From an uncultured Clostridia bacterium (lineage in GTDB: Bacteria; Bacillota; Clostridia; Christensenellales; Aristaeellaceae), in the NCBI GenBank assembly GCA_947565865.1, contig CANOHT010000013.1, forward strand, positions 1 through 64,000: DNA of 64,000 nt, in the 5' to 3' direction. Position numbers and translations under genes: made by a program. The notes under the pieces were generated by a model. It saw only the letters and a list, made by a program, of their open reading frames with translations, ran no database searches and had not been told where the DNA came from. Shown piece by piece: positions 1 to 9,335 of this stretch; positions within the stretch are counted from its first letter, which is position 1; each line of letters starts with the position of its first letter.

Positions 1-105
1 TTGTCCATTCGTATTTCTCCTCTCTATTCTGGCTATAGCTGCCAGGCCTTTGCTCATTATAGCACTGGGTTATACGTTTGGACTCATAGCTATAAGCTTT
101 CCTGT

Positions 106-129
106 ACCCCCGCTCGAAGCGGGGGTTTT
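106..129 (+). terminator. intrinsic terminator of an upstream gene outside the window
   Basis: An 8-bp perfect stem (ACCCCCGC/GCGGGGGT, loop TCGAA) is followed by TTTTC on the plus strand. It probably ends a transcript that begins left of the window. Confidence 0.65.
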
Positions 130-143
130 CATTATACAAGAAA

Positions 144-179
144 AGCCGCCGCACAAACGCATTTGTTCGTGCGGCGGCT
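144..179 (-). terminator. terminator of the eight-SH3 protein gene
   Basis: The arms AGCCGCCGCAC and GTGCGGCGGCT pair perfectly over 11 bp. Read on the minus strand the stem is followed by TTTCTTG, 30 bp after the stop codon of the SH3 protein gene. Confidence 0.7.
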
Positions 180-208
180 CCGCTTACCTGGAAAGTGTCT
201 ATTTGCCC

Positions 209-3200
209 TTATTTGTAGCCGTTAGGCGCGTTCTTCCAGGCGTAATCAATGGCTTCCGCATGGTAAGAATCCACCTTGTTTCCGCCATGGGTTTTGGAAT
301 TGGTAAAGTGGATACACACCTGGCCCTTGAAGTTATTCGTCGCGATGGTGTCGCCATCAGGATAGTTATGCGGCACGCCATACAGCGAGCAAGCGAAGGT
401 TCGGGTGCCAATGGTCACCAGGCATGGACGACGCTGCCACATATTCTTCTTGGCGATGTCGTCAGGGTCGCTGACGCCGTAGATTTTGCACAGCCGTGCG
501 CTGTCCGCCGCCGTTAGAGGCTCCACGTCAGCGTGGCTGCCGCCAGCCCAGCGATGCGCCCACCAGACAATGCCCGTCTTCACGTCATATACCTTATAGT
601 TGGCGCCCTTGGCCCACAGCGTTTGAATGCCGCCGGTGTACCAGTCGATCTTTTCAGCCTGGTACAGCACCATGTCCAGATTGTTGACATTGCCCGAGCC
701 GATGGGCACCGTGCCGTACAGCGCGTGCTGCGTCTTGGAACCAGCAATGCCGTCAACCTCCAGGCCCTTGGCCTGCTGGAAGGCCTTCACGGCGCTTTCC
801 ACCGCCGAGGTATAGGAACTGGTGATGCTGCCGGTATAGAAGCCCTGAATCTTCAGCTCAGTGGTCAGGTTCTTCACTGCGTCGCCCTTGGAGCCGCGGC
901 GGAGCGTGGTGTAGGAAGCCTCCTGGCCAGAACCGGGGCCCGTGGTTACAATGGGTTTGCTGGGCAGCGGCGCCGCGCCGCCATTGGCATCGCAGACCGT
1001 CACACAGTCGCCGCGCAGATAACCATAGCCCAAAGAAGTTGATACATAGTACCAGGTGTAGCGTCCAGCGGTCACAGGCTCGCGGGTGTAAGGCATCACC
1101 ACGCCCTTGTCAATCCGGCCCAGAATATTGGCGCCGTTGGCCGTAGTACGCAGATTGACGCCGCCCGTCGTGGTCTTCACATACCCCAGGATAACCTCCT
1201 TCTGCGGCGTGTTCGCAGGCTTGGAGGCCAGGTAGGCCTGATACTCCGCGTCGGTCATCACCTTCACGCAGGAGCCCAGCACCCATACCTCGGCATTGTT
1301 ATACACCACACGGTACCAGAGGCTGCCGCCCACGGTGTTCTGCGCGTTATAGGCCAGCACCGTAGCCTTGGGCACCATGCCCACAGAAGCGGCGTCCTTG
1401 GAAGCGGAAGCCCGCAGGTTTACGCTGTCCTCAACGGTTTGTACATACATGACGGTGGTCGTGGGCGGCGTCACGATGCCGTCGCTGCCGCCGGGGACGC
1501 CGTTGCCGGCCAGGTAGCTCCGCTCCTGCTCCGCAGACAGTTTGAAGCTGTGGTCGCCGCGAACATAGCCACTGAGCGTTCCCGTGGTAATGGGATACCA
1601 GGTGTAGCCCTTATAGGTCACGCTGTTGCCAGTCATCTGCCACACCGTATTCTTGTGCACCCGGCCAATGCTGTCGCCGCTGGGCGACTTGCGCACGTTT
1701 ACGTTGTCAGACTTAATCATCGCGTAGCCGTATTTGGACAGGCTGGGCGCATTCGTTACGTCGGTGGCAGGCGGCAGGGTTGTATCCGGCGCGCCGCCGG
1801 CCGCATTGCACTGCGTCACGCAGTCCCCGCGCAGGTAGCCCGTCAGACCCGATGCCGTACGGACATGATACCAATCATACTTGCCGCTGCGGACAGGGTT
1901 GCTCAGCAGCGGCAGCACCACGCCCTTGTCCAGCTGCGTCTGGGAGGAACCGGCGGGCTTGGCGCGCAGGTTCACATTGGTGGTCGTGGTCTTGACATAG
2001 CCATAGCTGCTGGGGGCGTTGGTCACGGGCGCGGTGGGCTGAGCGACCGGCGTGGTGGGGCCGCCCGTCTGAGAGCAGGGCTGCACACAATCGCTCCGCA
2101 CATAGCCGCGAATCTGATCCACCTGCACCAGATACCAGTTGTAGCCGCCGCTGGCCACCGGCTGAGACAGCTGCGTGACCACAACGCCGCGCTTGAGCTG
2201 AGTGACGCTGTTGCCGCTGGGCTGAAGGCGCAGATTAACGCCAGCCTTAACCGTAATCAGGTAGCTGGCCGCCGTCACCGGCGGAGGCGTCACGGTTTCC
2301 GGCGTTCCGGATACGGAGCCGTCGCTCTGCACATACTCCACGCAGTCGTGGCGCACATAATAGCCGTTGCCCCCGAAGGTGATGGGATACCAGTAATATC
2401 CGCCCTCGCTGATGGCGGGGCCGCGCACAGGCAGCATTTCGCCCTTGCGCTCCCACTGCGCGTCAATCTTTCCGCCGGGGGTCAGCCGCAAATTGGCGGA
2501 GGACAGAATCAGCCGTACATAACCATAGTTGCCGCCATCGCTGATGTTCGGCGGCGGCGTCACCGTCACATTGCCCGTGACCGTAATGAAGGGCGCCTGA
2601 ATGTAACCCTCCCGGCCATCGTAGCGCACACGATACCAGTGCTTATCGTCAATCACCGAAGGGGTGGACAAAATCTCCACCTTGGTGCCGCGATCCAGAC
2701 GGGAAATGACCTTGCCGCCTTCCGTATAGCGGAAATTTACACCGCCGGCGTTAATTTGGCCCATCAGCATGCTGGAAGACGCCGGCGGCGTGGTGTCGGC
2801 GTCAGGCGCGCTCCCCGAGCTTCCGCCCGAACCGGTTGTATCCGTGGGTGTGCTGACGGTTCCGTTCCACTGGCCCTGCACCGGATTTTTCTCCCACGCG
2901 GCCGTCTCGTCCGCCGTCAGGGGCGTGAAGAAATCCGCCTGGATATATCCGATATAGGTACGATCCTTGTTGGGATCGGGATGGTGCGTATCAACCTTGT
3001 ACCAGTTCTTCCCCTCGGAGGTGACGGTCTCCTTAATTGTGCACACAAAGCCCGCCTCCAGCTTGAACCAGTACTCCTCGCTTGTGCTGGGCTTCTTGCG
3101 AACGCGCACAGTCGCCGTGGTTTTGCCGTATGTGCCTGCGGCCTGGGCCTCCCGGGTCAGCATCTGCGTAGGCAGCAAAGACAGCATCAGCGCCAGTGCG

Positions 3201-3238
3201 GCCACAGCAGCCATGATTCTTTTCCAGCCCTGCGTCAT
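209..3238 (-). CDS. secreted eight-SH3b protein with peptidoglycan-binding and Cys/His C-terminal domain
   Basis: A 1009-residue exported protein that probably acts at the cell wall. A signal peptide (about residues 1-34, ending AQAA) precedes eight bacterial SH3 modules. Each carries a VNLR-like strand and a later GYV/GYI strand, and Pro/Thr-rich linkers separate them. A PG_binding_1-type helical domain covers about 776-840. The last 158 residues (852-1009) are a compact domain with GVPHNYPDG, GQVCIHF (Cys975, His977) and SKTHGG (His984). Conserved Cys and His recall L,D-transpeptidase-type enzymes, but the canonical SHGC motif is absent, so activity is inference only. The start has GAGGTGA 8 bases upstream, and a consensus promoter lies at 3315-3343. 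The module architecture is certain; the substrate is unknown. Confidence 0.88.
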   Translation of the reverse strand: MTQGWKRIMAAVAALALMLSLLPTQMLTREAQAAGTYGKTTATVRVRKKPSTSEEYWFKLEAGFVCTIKETVTSEGKNWYKVDTHHPDPNKDRTYIGYIQADFFTPLTADETAAWEKNPVQGQWNGTVSTPTDTTGSGGSSGSAPDADTTPPASSSMLMGQINAGGVNFRYTEGGKVISRLDRGTKVEILSTPSVIDDKHWYRVRYDGREGYIQAPFITVTGNVTVTPPPNISDGGNYGYVRLILSSANLRLTPGGKIDAQWERKGEMLPVRGPAISEGGYYWYPITFGGNGYYVRHDCVEYVQSDGSVSGTPETVTPPPVTAASYLITVKAGVNLRLQPSGNSVTQLKRGVVVTQLSQPVASGGYNWYLVQVDQIRGYVRSDCVQPCSQTGGPTTPVAQPTAPVTNAPSSYGYVKTTTTNVNLRAKPAGSSQTQLDKGVVLPLLSNPVRSGKYDWYHVRTASGLTGYLRGDCVTQCNAAGGAPDTTLPPATDVTNAPSLSKYGYAMIKSDNVNVRKSPSGDSIGRVHKNTVWQMTGNSVTYKGYTWYPITTGTLSGYVRGDHSFKLSAEQERSYLAGNGVPGGSDGIVTPPTTTVMYVQTVEDSVNLRASASKDAASVGMVPKATVLAYNAQNTVGGSLWYRVVYNNAEVWVLGSCVKVMTDAEYQAYLASKPANTPQKEVILGYVKTTTGGVNLRTTANGANILGRIDKGVVMPYTREPVTAGRYTWYYVSTSLGYGYLRGDCVTVCDANGGAAPLPSKPIVTTGPGSGQEASYTTLRRGSKGDAVKNLTTELKIQGFYTGSITSSYTSAVESAVKAFQQAKGLEVDGIAGSKTQHALYGTVPIGSGNVNNLDMVLYQAEKIDWYTGGIQTLWAKGANYKVYDVKTGIVWWAHRWAGGSHADVEPLTAADSARLCKIYGVSDPDDIAKKNMWQRRPCLVTIGTRTFACSLYGVPHNYPDGDTIATNNFKGQVCIHFTNSKTHGGNKVDSYHAEAIDYAWKNAPNGYK

Positions 3239-3314
3239 GATCGGTTCACCTCAGTCTTCATTCGCGGATCAGCGCATCTGCCAAGAGTCTGACCGCGCAT
3301 ATTCCGATGAATAC

Positions 3315-3343
3315 ATTCTATTACAGAAATATTACAGTGTCAA
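3315..3343 (-). promoter_or_regulatory. sigma-A-type promoter of the eight-SH3 protein gene
   Basis: On the minus strand TTGACA (3343-3338) and TAGAAT (3320-3315) are separated by 17 bp, about 75 bp before the start codon at 3238. Confidence 0.75.
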
Positions 3344-3438
3344 GAACTTTTCCTTAACAAGCCAACATTTTTACTGGGATTTTCCAGCCCTCCGCCGCGC
3401 AGAAACCGCTTGTGCCCGCTGCCTGCCCTGATTTTTCC

Positions 3439-6400
3439 TCACTCGTCCTCCACCCGGAAGGAATCCGAAGGATCCAGCGTCACCGTGGGCAGAGGCAGCG
3501 CCGTGTCCTGCGGCGGCACGTCCGTCGCTGCCGGGAGGGGAATCGCCGCCTCCGGCGTAGCCTGGGGCGCTGGGGTGGTGGTGGGCATCATGGTCGCGGT
3601 GGGGGCGGGCGTCGGCACAGGCGGCAGGCTGGGCGACACCGCGGGAAGCATATACGTTTCATTCCGCTTCAGACGGACGATGGTGTTTCCGCCGTCGCGG
3701 ATGTCCCGCAGGGTAAGGCTGTCCCGGTCGATGGCCGATACCTTGTGAGTCAGGGCCAGCGCGTCGGGCGCCGTGCCGGTCTCCATGGCGTAAGTATCCA
3801 CCGCGAAGTACAGCGGCTCGCCGTTCAGGCTGCAGGTGCCGTCAGGCAGGAAGGTGTAGGTTTCGCCCTCAGCCCCCTGCCATTGTCCAAGGATGAGATA
3901 GCAGCTGCGGCCCAGCACATCATCCACATTGCGGTAGCCCGGAATCAATTGGTAGTAGGGCAGCGCCGCGTAGGGCCGCTTGGCCGCGTACAGCCGGGAG
4001 GCCTCCTGATAGCAGGCTTCCTTCAGCTGGCTGCTCAGCCCGGCGTATTTGTCCGGCAGGTTCGTCAAATCCGTCTGAAGCAGGATGGCCGCGGCCAGAG
4101 CGTACTGCTTGCCGTCCATGGCCGCCTGGACATTCGCCTGGGTGAAGGCGTAGCGGTTATCGTAGATCGCCTCGGCCCGCCTCGCCGCCTCAGCGTGTCC
4201 GGGAATCAGCTGATAGTAGCCCACGGCCTCATCAGGCCTGCCTGCCGTTTCGGCCTCCTGGCCGATGGTGAAATACAGCGCTTCCGCCTGCTCCCGGGCG
4301 TCCTCATAGCTGCCCAGGGCAGCAAAGCGCGCGGCAGCCTCCGCCTTGCTCCCGGCATCCCGTAAAGCGCAGGCCTCACGATAACCGCACAGGGACAGCT
4401 TGTCCTGGGCATCGGCATAACGGCCAAGGCCCTCCAGCAGGATATGGGCGTCGCCGTAGGCTCCAGCCTCCAGCAGCGCGTTGGCCTGACCATAGGCGGC
4501 CTCCTTCAGCTTCGCGCCGCTGTCCCGGAAATCGCCCAGGTCCGTAAAAATATCCATGGCCTCCTGGTAGCTCCCCGCCGCAAGCTTCGCCGCGCCCAAC
4601 TGATATCGGGTCTGGCGAATCTGGCTGACCGTATCCTCGTCATCTCCAAGAAGCGCGTACTGATCCAGCGCCCCCTGGTAATCGCCTTGCTCCCGCAGCG
4701 CCTCTGCCAGACGGTAGCGAGCCTTCCGCAGCTCCTTGGCGCTGTCTCGATAATCCATCAGCTGACTGTACCCGTCCACCGCCGCCTGATAGTCGCCACG
4801 GTTATAGGCAGCCTGAGCCGGGCGGTACACCGCCTCCAGCCGCAGGGTCGCCACGTCCTCATAATCCTCGGGCAGCGTTTCCAGCAGCGCCCGGGCGCGG
4901 ATGTACTCCGTGTCACGCAGCGCGTCGGAGGCCAGCTTGTAGGTACACTGCCGCCATTTGCTTTCGGCATCCTGGTAATCCGGGATTTGAGCGAACAGCT
5001 CCGCCGCCAGCACATGGTCGCCGGCAACCATCGCCGCGTCCGCCGCTTGATAGAAGCAGTCGCTGGCCAGCTGTCCGGCATCCTCATGTTCGCCAGCCCG
5101 CAGAAAATGCCCCGCGGCCTCCTGATAGCTGCCCGCGGCCCGAAGCTGCGCGCCCTTACCGTATTCCGCTTGGCGAAGCAGCGCGTCCGCGTCCTTGTAC
5201 CCGGAAATCCGCGCCAGCTCCTCCAGCGCCGTGTCCCATTGGGAAGACTTCAGCGCCTCCCGGGCCGGACGATACACCGCTTCCCGTGCCTGATCGACGC
5301 TGTCCCCATAGTCGCCCAGCGCCGTGAAAGCCTCGAAGGCCTCGTCGTAGCGCTCCTGCGCCAGCATCCCGGCAGCCGTCTGATAATCGCAGGCCAGCAC
5401 CTGATCTGCGCTCTGCCGAAAATCCCCCAGGGTCACATAGAGCGCCCGGGCCTCGTCAACCCTTCCGCCCTCCAGCAGCAGTCCGGCCAGACGGTAATCC
5501 GCCGCCCGCACCAGCTCAGGGGCATCCTCATAATCTTCCAGGGCAGCAAGCACAGCCCGAAGCTCCGTCAGTTCGGCCTCATCAGCCGTATCCAGCCGTG
5601 CCTGAGCGTCCAGGTAGCGGCAGCGCACCATGGAAGCCTCGGCGTCCCCATAGCCGTCCATGGCGGCAAAGGCTGTCATGGCCTCCTGATAGCTGCCCGC
5701 CTCCATCCAGTCCACCGCCTGCCGATAGCGCAGGTAGGGGGCCAGGTGGAAGACAGCGCCATACGCGGCGGCAGCGCATATGACAGCCGCGGATGTCCCG
5801 ATAATCACGCGGCGGCGGCGGCGCATTTTCGCCTCATATTCCTTTTCCCGCTGGGCCTGAAGGCGAGAGGCATCCTCCCGGGCAGCCTTGGCCTTCAGGG
5901 ATAATTGATGCTCCCGCAATTCCGTGGCATGAGTCACCGCTTCCCGGGTCAGGTTGGCGAAGACCTCTGTCCGATTGCGGTGACAGCGGATGCAGATGCG
6001 GCTGCCGCTCTGATTGGGGCGGCCGCACACGCACATCCACAGCCCTTCCTGCTCCTCGGGATAGCCCACCGCATCCTTGCCGGCAATGAATCGCAGGCTT
6101 TCCAGAGCGGGGCTGTTGGGCAGGGCGTTGGGCTGATAGTCGGTCAAAGGCGCTTTGCCCCGCCGCCATACGCTGTTATCGTCAAACCAGATCTTCTCGA
6201 CAACGACCTCGGCGGACATCCCCCGGGCATCCTCCGGCAGAGGGAATGCCAGGGCGAAGGGCTTCTCCGGCAGGCCGTGAAGGTCGTGGAACCGCTGCAC
6301 CACCCGCCCGGCTTCCTCACCGGAGGGCGACATAAGAACCAGCGTCGCCTCCACGGAAATCATCAGCTTGTCCGATAGATTATACAGCGTCACATCGCAG

Positions 6401-6468
6401 ACGCGCTCCTCCGCCTTCGGCATTTGAGCTTGCCAGCATTCCGCCGGGCAGGTCAGGTCGATCCTCAA
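3439..6468 (-). CDS. zinc-ribbon, membrane-anchored TPR-like repeat protein
   Basis: A 1009-residue protein of unknown role. An N-terminal beta-rich region (1-140) leads to a C-x-C...C-x2-C zinc ribbon (Cys146, 148, 159, 162). A charged helix follows, then one membrane segment at about 216-241 after an RRRRR patch. From about 245 to 800 there are some fifteen TPR/Sel1-like repeats of about 36 residues, each with the pattern Y-A-x-G-x-Y-x-E-A...F-x-x-L-G-D-Y-x-D-A. A small domain beginning ILGQWQGAEGETYTF looks like a lipocalin-like strand set, and the tail is Pro/Thr-rich. The repeats probably lie outside the membrane. I choose TTG at 6468 because AAAGGAGGTG sits 6 bases upstream and no ATG nearby has a ribosome site. 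Similar architectures occur in Clostridia genomes without assigned function. Confidence 0.8.
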   Translation of the reverse strand: MRIDLTCPAECWQAQMPKAEERVCDVTLYNLSDKLMISVEATLVLMSPSGEEAGRVVQRFHDLHGLPEKPFALAFPLPEDARGMSAEVVVEKIWFDDNSVWRRGKAPLTDYQPNALPNSPALESLRFIAGKDAVGYPEEQEGLWMCVCGRPNQSGSRICIRCHRNRTEVFANLTREAVTHATELREHQLSLKAKAAREDASRLQAQREKEYEAKMRRRRRVIIGTSAAVICAAAAYGAVFHLAPYLRYRQAVDWMEAGSYQEAMTAFAAMDGYGDAEASMVRCRYLDAQARLDTADEAELTELRAVLAALEDYEDAPELVRAADYRLAGLLLEGGRVDEARALYVTLGDFRQSADQVLACDYQTAAGMLAQERYDEAFEAFTALGDYGDSVDQAREAVYRPAREALKSSQWDTALEELARISGYKDADALLRQAEYGKGAQLRAAGSYQEAAGHFLRAGEHEDAGQLASDCFYQAADAAMVAGDHVLAAELFAQIPDYQDAESKWRQCTYKLASDALRDTEYIRARALLETLPEDYEDVATLRLEAVYRPAQAAYNRGDYQAAVDGYSQLMDYRDSAKELRKARYRLAEALREQGDYQGALDQYALLGDDEDTVSQIRQTRYQLGAAKLAAGSYQEAMDIFTDLGDFRDSGAKLKEAAYGQANALLEAGAYGDAHILLEGLGRYADAQDKLSLCGYREACALRDAGSKAEAAARFAALGSYEDAREQAEALYFTIGQEAETAGRPDEAVGYYQLIPGHAEAARRAEAIYDNRYAFTQANVQAAMDGKQYALAAAILLQTDLTNLPDKYAGLSSQLKEACYQEASRLYAAKRPYAALPYYQLIPGYRNVDDVLGRSCYLILGQWQGAEGETYTFLPDGTCSLNGEPLYFAVDTYAMETGTAPDALALTHKVSAIDRDSLTLRDIRDGGNTIVRLKRNETYMLPAVSPSLPPVPTPAPTATMMPTTTPAPQATPEAAIPLPAATDVPPQDTALPLPTVTLDPSDSFRVEDE

Positions 6469-6758
6469 GGGCTGCACCTCCTTTGGGGTATCAGCCAAGC
6501 GACCGCGTCGCTTGGTCAATGGTTTGCATGCATAGGTCGCTTATGGCACAAGCGCCCTGCCGTTCGCTTATGTAATACAGGAATTTTCGGCAAAACCGCG
6601 CGGGAAGCGCCTTGACGAACCCCCTCCGTTTCAGCGGCCCGAAGGGACACGCCGTTTTTCCATACGGCCGTCGGAGCGCCCGCAGGTTCTCCGGTGTTTT
6701 CCCCGGTTTGGGGACAGGCTCGCCTTCTGCGCGGCGGCCTTCTTCGGCTTCACGCGCC
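6469..6758. other. intergenic region with GC-rich hairpin
   Basis: About 290 bp without a convincing gene. A perfect 9-bp stem (CCAAGCGAC, loop CGC, GTCGCTTGG) lies at 6495-6515, only about 15 bases upstream of the ribosome site of the TPR gene. The rest has no recognised signal. Confidence 0.5.
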
Positions 6759-7976
6759 TCAGTCATTGATATAGATCAGGGCCTCGCTGAGATACATCTG
6801 GTTAAAGGTCATATAAAGCACAACCTCGCGGCCGTCCGCCAGCCGCAGACCGTAGCGCAGGGTAGCGGACGCGTCATCGCCATAATTGGCAACGCCCCAG
6901 GCCGGCTGACCCTCCGCCCCGTACAGGATTTCGGTGGACACGCCGTCAAACCCGCCCTCGCTATGGCGGAAACGGGTCAGCACACTGGAAAAGCTGTCGC
7001 CAATGCGTACCGACCGCGGGCCTTCCATGCTGTCGCTATCAATGGACATCAGGTCAATCACCGGGTTTTGCTTCTGGGCATCATAAATGAAGCTTATCTC
7101 GCAGTTGGCAAACTGCATCGTGCGGACATATTCGCCGTTGTCATCCTCCATCCAATCATCCTCCAGGCAAGCACCCAGACTGGCCTCAGCGTTATCGGGG
7201 GTCAGGGACAGGAAATCCATGCCGGAGAAAAGCAGATCGTCAGCGTCAAAGGCGTCCAGATCCGTGCCAATGATGCTGGTGGGCACCTGCACATAGGTAG
7301 AGGCCTCCAAGACCTGCTTGACGGCGTACACGCTGTCCAGCACATCATCATCGCTGACCCGGCTGTCCAGGCCATAGGCGCGAATAGCCGCTACCAGGTT
7401 ATCCTGAAGGGTGTAGATCAGCCCCGCGTCGGTATAGCCGTCCGCCCCCGTGGCCGCCCGCTCCTGCACCGCGTACTGGATAGCCATCAGCCGCTGACCA
7501 TCCCGCTGCACCCAGGCCCAGGCCGCGCCCGCGGGCATCATGTCGCTCAGATACAAAGCCGCGAAGCCCCGATCGCCCACCAGGCTCTCGTTTTCATGAT
7601 AGAAGGCGCCGAGCACTTCCGAAGGCTGCATGTCCACATGGGTACCCCGCGGCCCTTCCTCCATGGCGTCGGTCACCACCAGGTTGCGCACTACGCTTTC
7701 CTCGCTCATCACCGGAGAATCCATGTACAGGGTAGCAAAATCATAAATGAAAGCATACCCATCCTCGGAAAAGGCCGCCGGGTCATTGGGGTTATTGAGC
7801 GGCTGGGTCTGCATCGCCCGGGCCTTGTAGCCCTCCACCCATGCCTCCAGCTCGTCCATGGTCAGCGCGTCGCCGGTCTGGTCTTGGGCCGGGGCGTCCG
7901 CGCCTTGTGCCAGGGCAGACAGGCTGAACAGGATCATCGTCAGGGCCATCAGCAGGCTTATCACTCGTTTGAACAT
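6759..7976 (-). CDS. secreted protein with an internally duplicated domain, function unknown
   Basis: A 405-residue exported protein with a clear signal peptide (MFKRVISLLMALTMILF, cleavage near ALAQ). Two related halves can be seen. Each contains FIYD followed by acidic residues, an EGPR motif and a later A-x-W(A/G) strand, at about residues 75-190 and 280-400. I recognise no enzyme family and would not assign a function. ATG 7976 is chosen because AAGGAG lies 7 bases upstream; an in-frame ATG five codons earlier overlaps that ribosome site. It lies upstream of the TPR gene on the same strand, with a 290-bp gap. Confidence 0.75.
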   Translation of the reverse strand: MFKRVISLLMALTMILFSLSALAQGADAPAQDQTGDALTMDELEAWVEGYKARAMQTQPLNNPNDPAAFSEDGYAFIYDFATLYMDSPVMSEESVVRNLVVTDAMEEGPRGTHVDMQPSEVLGAFYHENESLVGDRGFAALYLSDMMPAGAAWAWVQRDGQRLMAIQYAVQERAATGADGYTDAGLIYTLQDNLVAAIRAYGLDSRVSDDDVLDSVYAVKQVLEASTYVQVPTSIIGTDLDAFDADDLLFSGMDFLSLTPDNAEASLGACLEDDWMEDDNGEYVRTMQFANCEISFIYDAQKQNPVIDLMSIDSDSMEGPRSVRIGDSFSSVLTRFRHSEGGFDGVSTEILYGAEGQPAWGVANYGDDASATLRYGLRLADGREVVLYMTFNQMYLSEALIYIND

Positions 7977-8293
7977 GGCAAACTCCTTCATGTCATTGCA
8001 GGGCCGTGCCGTGCATATTATGAACCAACTCTATTGTACCGCAAAACGCCTGCTGTGTACAGGGGCGGTTTGAGCAAAGCTTGTAAATTTACGGCGGCAT
8101 GGAAAAAAGCGCCACGGCATGGCGGAACAAAGCCAGCGCTTTCCATGGCGGCCTTCCCATCATGTGGAATTTGGCATACCTCGCGACCTTTCATGGTAAA
8201 ATCTATCAGCAATACAGCCTTCCCCTGCCCCGTTGGATGGGTGTAGGCGGCCAGGAAAGAGCCGCCCGCAGCAAGCAAAGGAGGAAGATACCC
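7977..8293. other. divergent intergenic region
   Basis: A 317-bp gap between two divergently transcribed secreted-protein genes. It must hold both promoters, but neither gives a clean -35/-10 pair by eye. TACAAT and TAATAT occur on the minus strand near 8030 and TAAAAT on the plus strand near 8200. No RNA gene is apparent. Confidence 0.4.
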
Positions 8294-9229
8294 ATGAAGC
8301 ACACGACCCTGAAGCGGCTGGCCGGCCTGACCACTGCCGCCGCGCTGTCTCTCACCCCCATGCTGTCCCTGGCGGACGCGGCCCAGAGCGCCCTGGTCAA
8401 GGGCGGCGCGCTGAACCTGCGTGAAACCGCCTCCCTCACCGCGAAGGTGCTGGGCCAGTACCCCACCGGCACGCTGGTGGAAATCGTCGAAAAGGGCGAT
8501 GAATGGCACAAGGTCAATGTGGGCGGCAAGACCGGCTACATGATGGCCAAGTACCTCAACACCGACACGACGGGCTCCGCCGGCACCGCCACGATCCGCA
8601 CCAACACCGGCATTGGCCTGAACCTGCGTGAAGCGCCCAGCCTCTCCGGCAAGATCATCACCAGCTTCAAGCCCGGCACCAAGGTGAACGTCATCCAGAA
8701 GGGTTCCGCCTGGAGCCGCGTCACGGTGGATGGCCAGGAAGGCTTCATGTCCACCCAGTACCTGAACTTCGGCACCGCCTCCAAGCCCGACGACACCAAG
8801 CCCGTCACCGGCAAGGTAGCCGTGGTCAACAACCCCAAGGCCACCCAGGTGCTGAACCTGCGCGCCGAAGCTTCTCTGGACGCCAAGGTGCTGGCCTACT
8901 ATCGCAACGGCGTGAAGGTTACCATCCTGGGCGGCAACAAGACCTGGTACAAGGTGCAGGTTGAGGACGGCAAGGTGGGCTATATGATGGCCAAGTTCCT
9001 CAAGACCACCGATGAGACCGCCGAAACCAAGCCCTACACCGCCACCCTCATCAACGTCAACGGCGGCAAGATCGTCAACTTCCGCAAGGAGCCCAGCCTG
9101 AAGGCCCAGATCATCCGCACCGTGCCCGTGGGCACCAAGGTGACGGTTCTGGAACATGGCCGCGACTGGTGCAAGGTGGATGTGGACGGCACCGAGGGCT
9201 ACATCTCCACCTGGTTCATGACCTGGTAA
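8294..9229 (+). CDS. secreted four-SH3b-domain protein
   Basis: A 311-residue exported protein made of a signal peptide (about 1-29, ending LSLADA) and four bacterial SH3 domains of about 60 residues. Each has an LNLRE/VNFRKE strand and a GYM/GFM/GYI strand near its end (for example GKTGYMMAKYL). Such proteins usually bind peptidoglycan or tune wall enzymes; no catalytic domain is present. ATG 8294 has AAAGGAGGAAG about 5 bases upstream. A GC-rich hairpin with a T tract at 9287-9329 follows. Its SH3 modules resemble those of the much larger protein at 209-3238, but the peptidoglycan-binding and C-terminal domains are missing. Confidence 0.88.
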   Translation: MKHTTLKRLAGLTTAAALSLTPMLSLADAAQSALVKGGALNLRETASLTAKVLGQYPTGTLVEIVEKGDEWHKVNVGGKTGYMMAKYLNTDTTGSAGTATIRTNTGIGLNLREAPSLSGKIITSFKPGTKVNVIQKGSAWSRVTVDGQEGFMSTQYLNFGTASKPDDTKPVTGKVAVVNNPKATQVLNLRAEASLDAKVLAYYRNGVKVTILGGNKTWYKVQVEDGKVGYMMAKFLKTTDETAETKPYTATLINVNGGKIVNFRKEPSLKAQIIRTVPVGTKVTVLEHGRDWCKVDVDGTEGYISTWFMTW

Positions 9230-9286
9230 GAAAAACCGCCTCATTGGACAGCAGCATAGTGCCAACAAAAGAAACATCTCATCGAT

Positions 9287-9329
9287 CCCCGCGCCCCGCC
9301 CTCCCTTCGGCGGCGCGGGGAAAATTTTT
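9287..9329 (+). terminator. terminator of the four-SH3 protein gene
   Basis: The arms CCCCGCGCC (9287-9295) and GGCGCGGGG (9312-9320) form a 9-bp stem followed by AAAATTTTT. Confidence 0.65.
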
Positions 9330-9335
9330 GCCCGG

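Larger units (their letters stand above)
1..208. other. left-edge intergenic region
   Basis: No gene is recognisable. The stretch holds two hairpins, listed separately, that end transcription from an unseen upstream plus-strand gene and from the minus-strand SH3 protein gene. The first 100 bases show no motif I can name. Confidence 0.5.

Noticed and set aside
1439..3292. 617-codon open frame on the plus strand opposite the eight-SH3 gene
   Set aside because: It is antisense to a protein with clear domains and a promoter. Its product is Arg/His/Ala-rich with no recognisable family, as expected for the complement of GC-rich coding DNA.
6491..6766. 91-codon minus-strand frame between the TPR and duplicated-domain genes
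   Set aside because: No ribosome site; it overlaps both neighbours, and the composition is that of GC-rich intergenic DNA.
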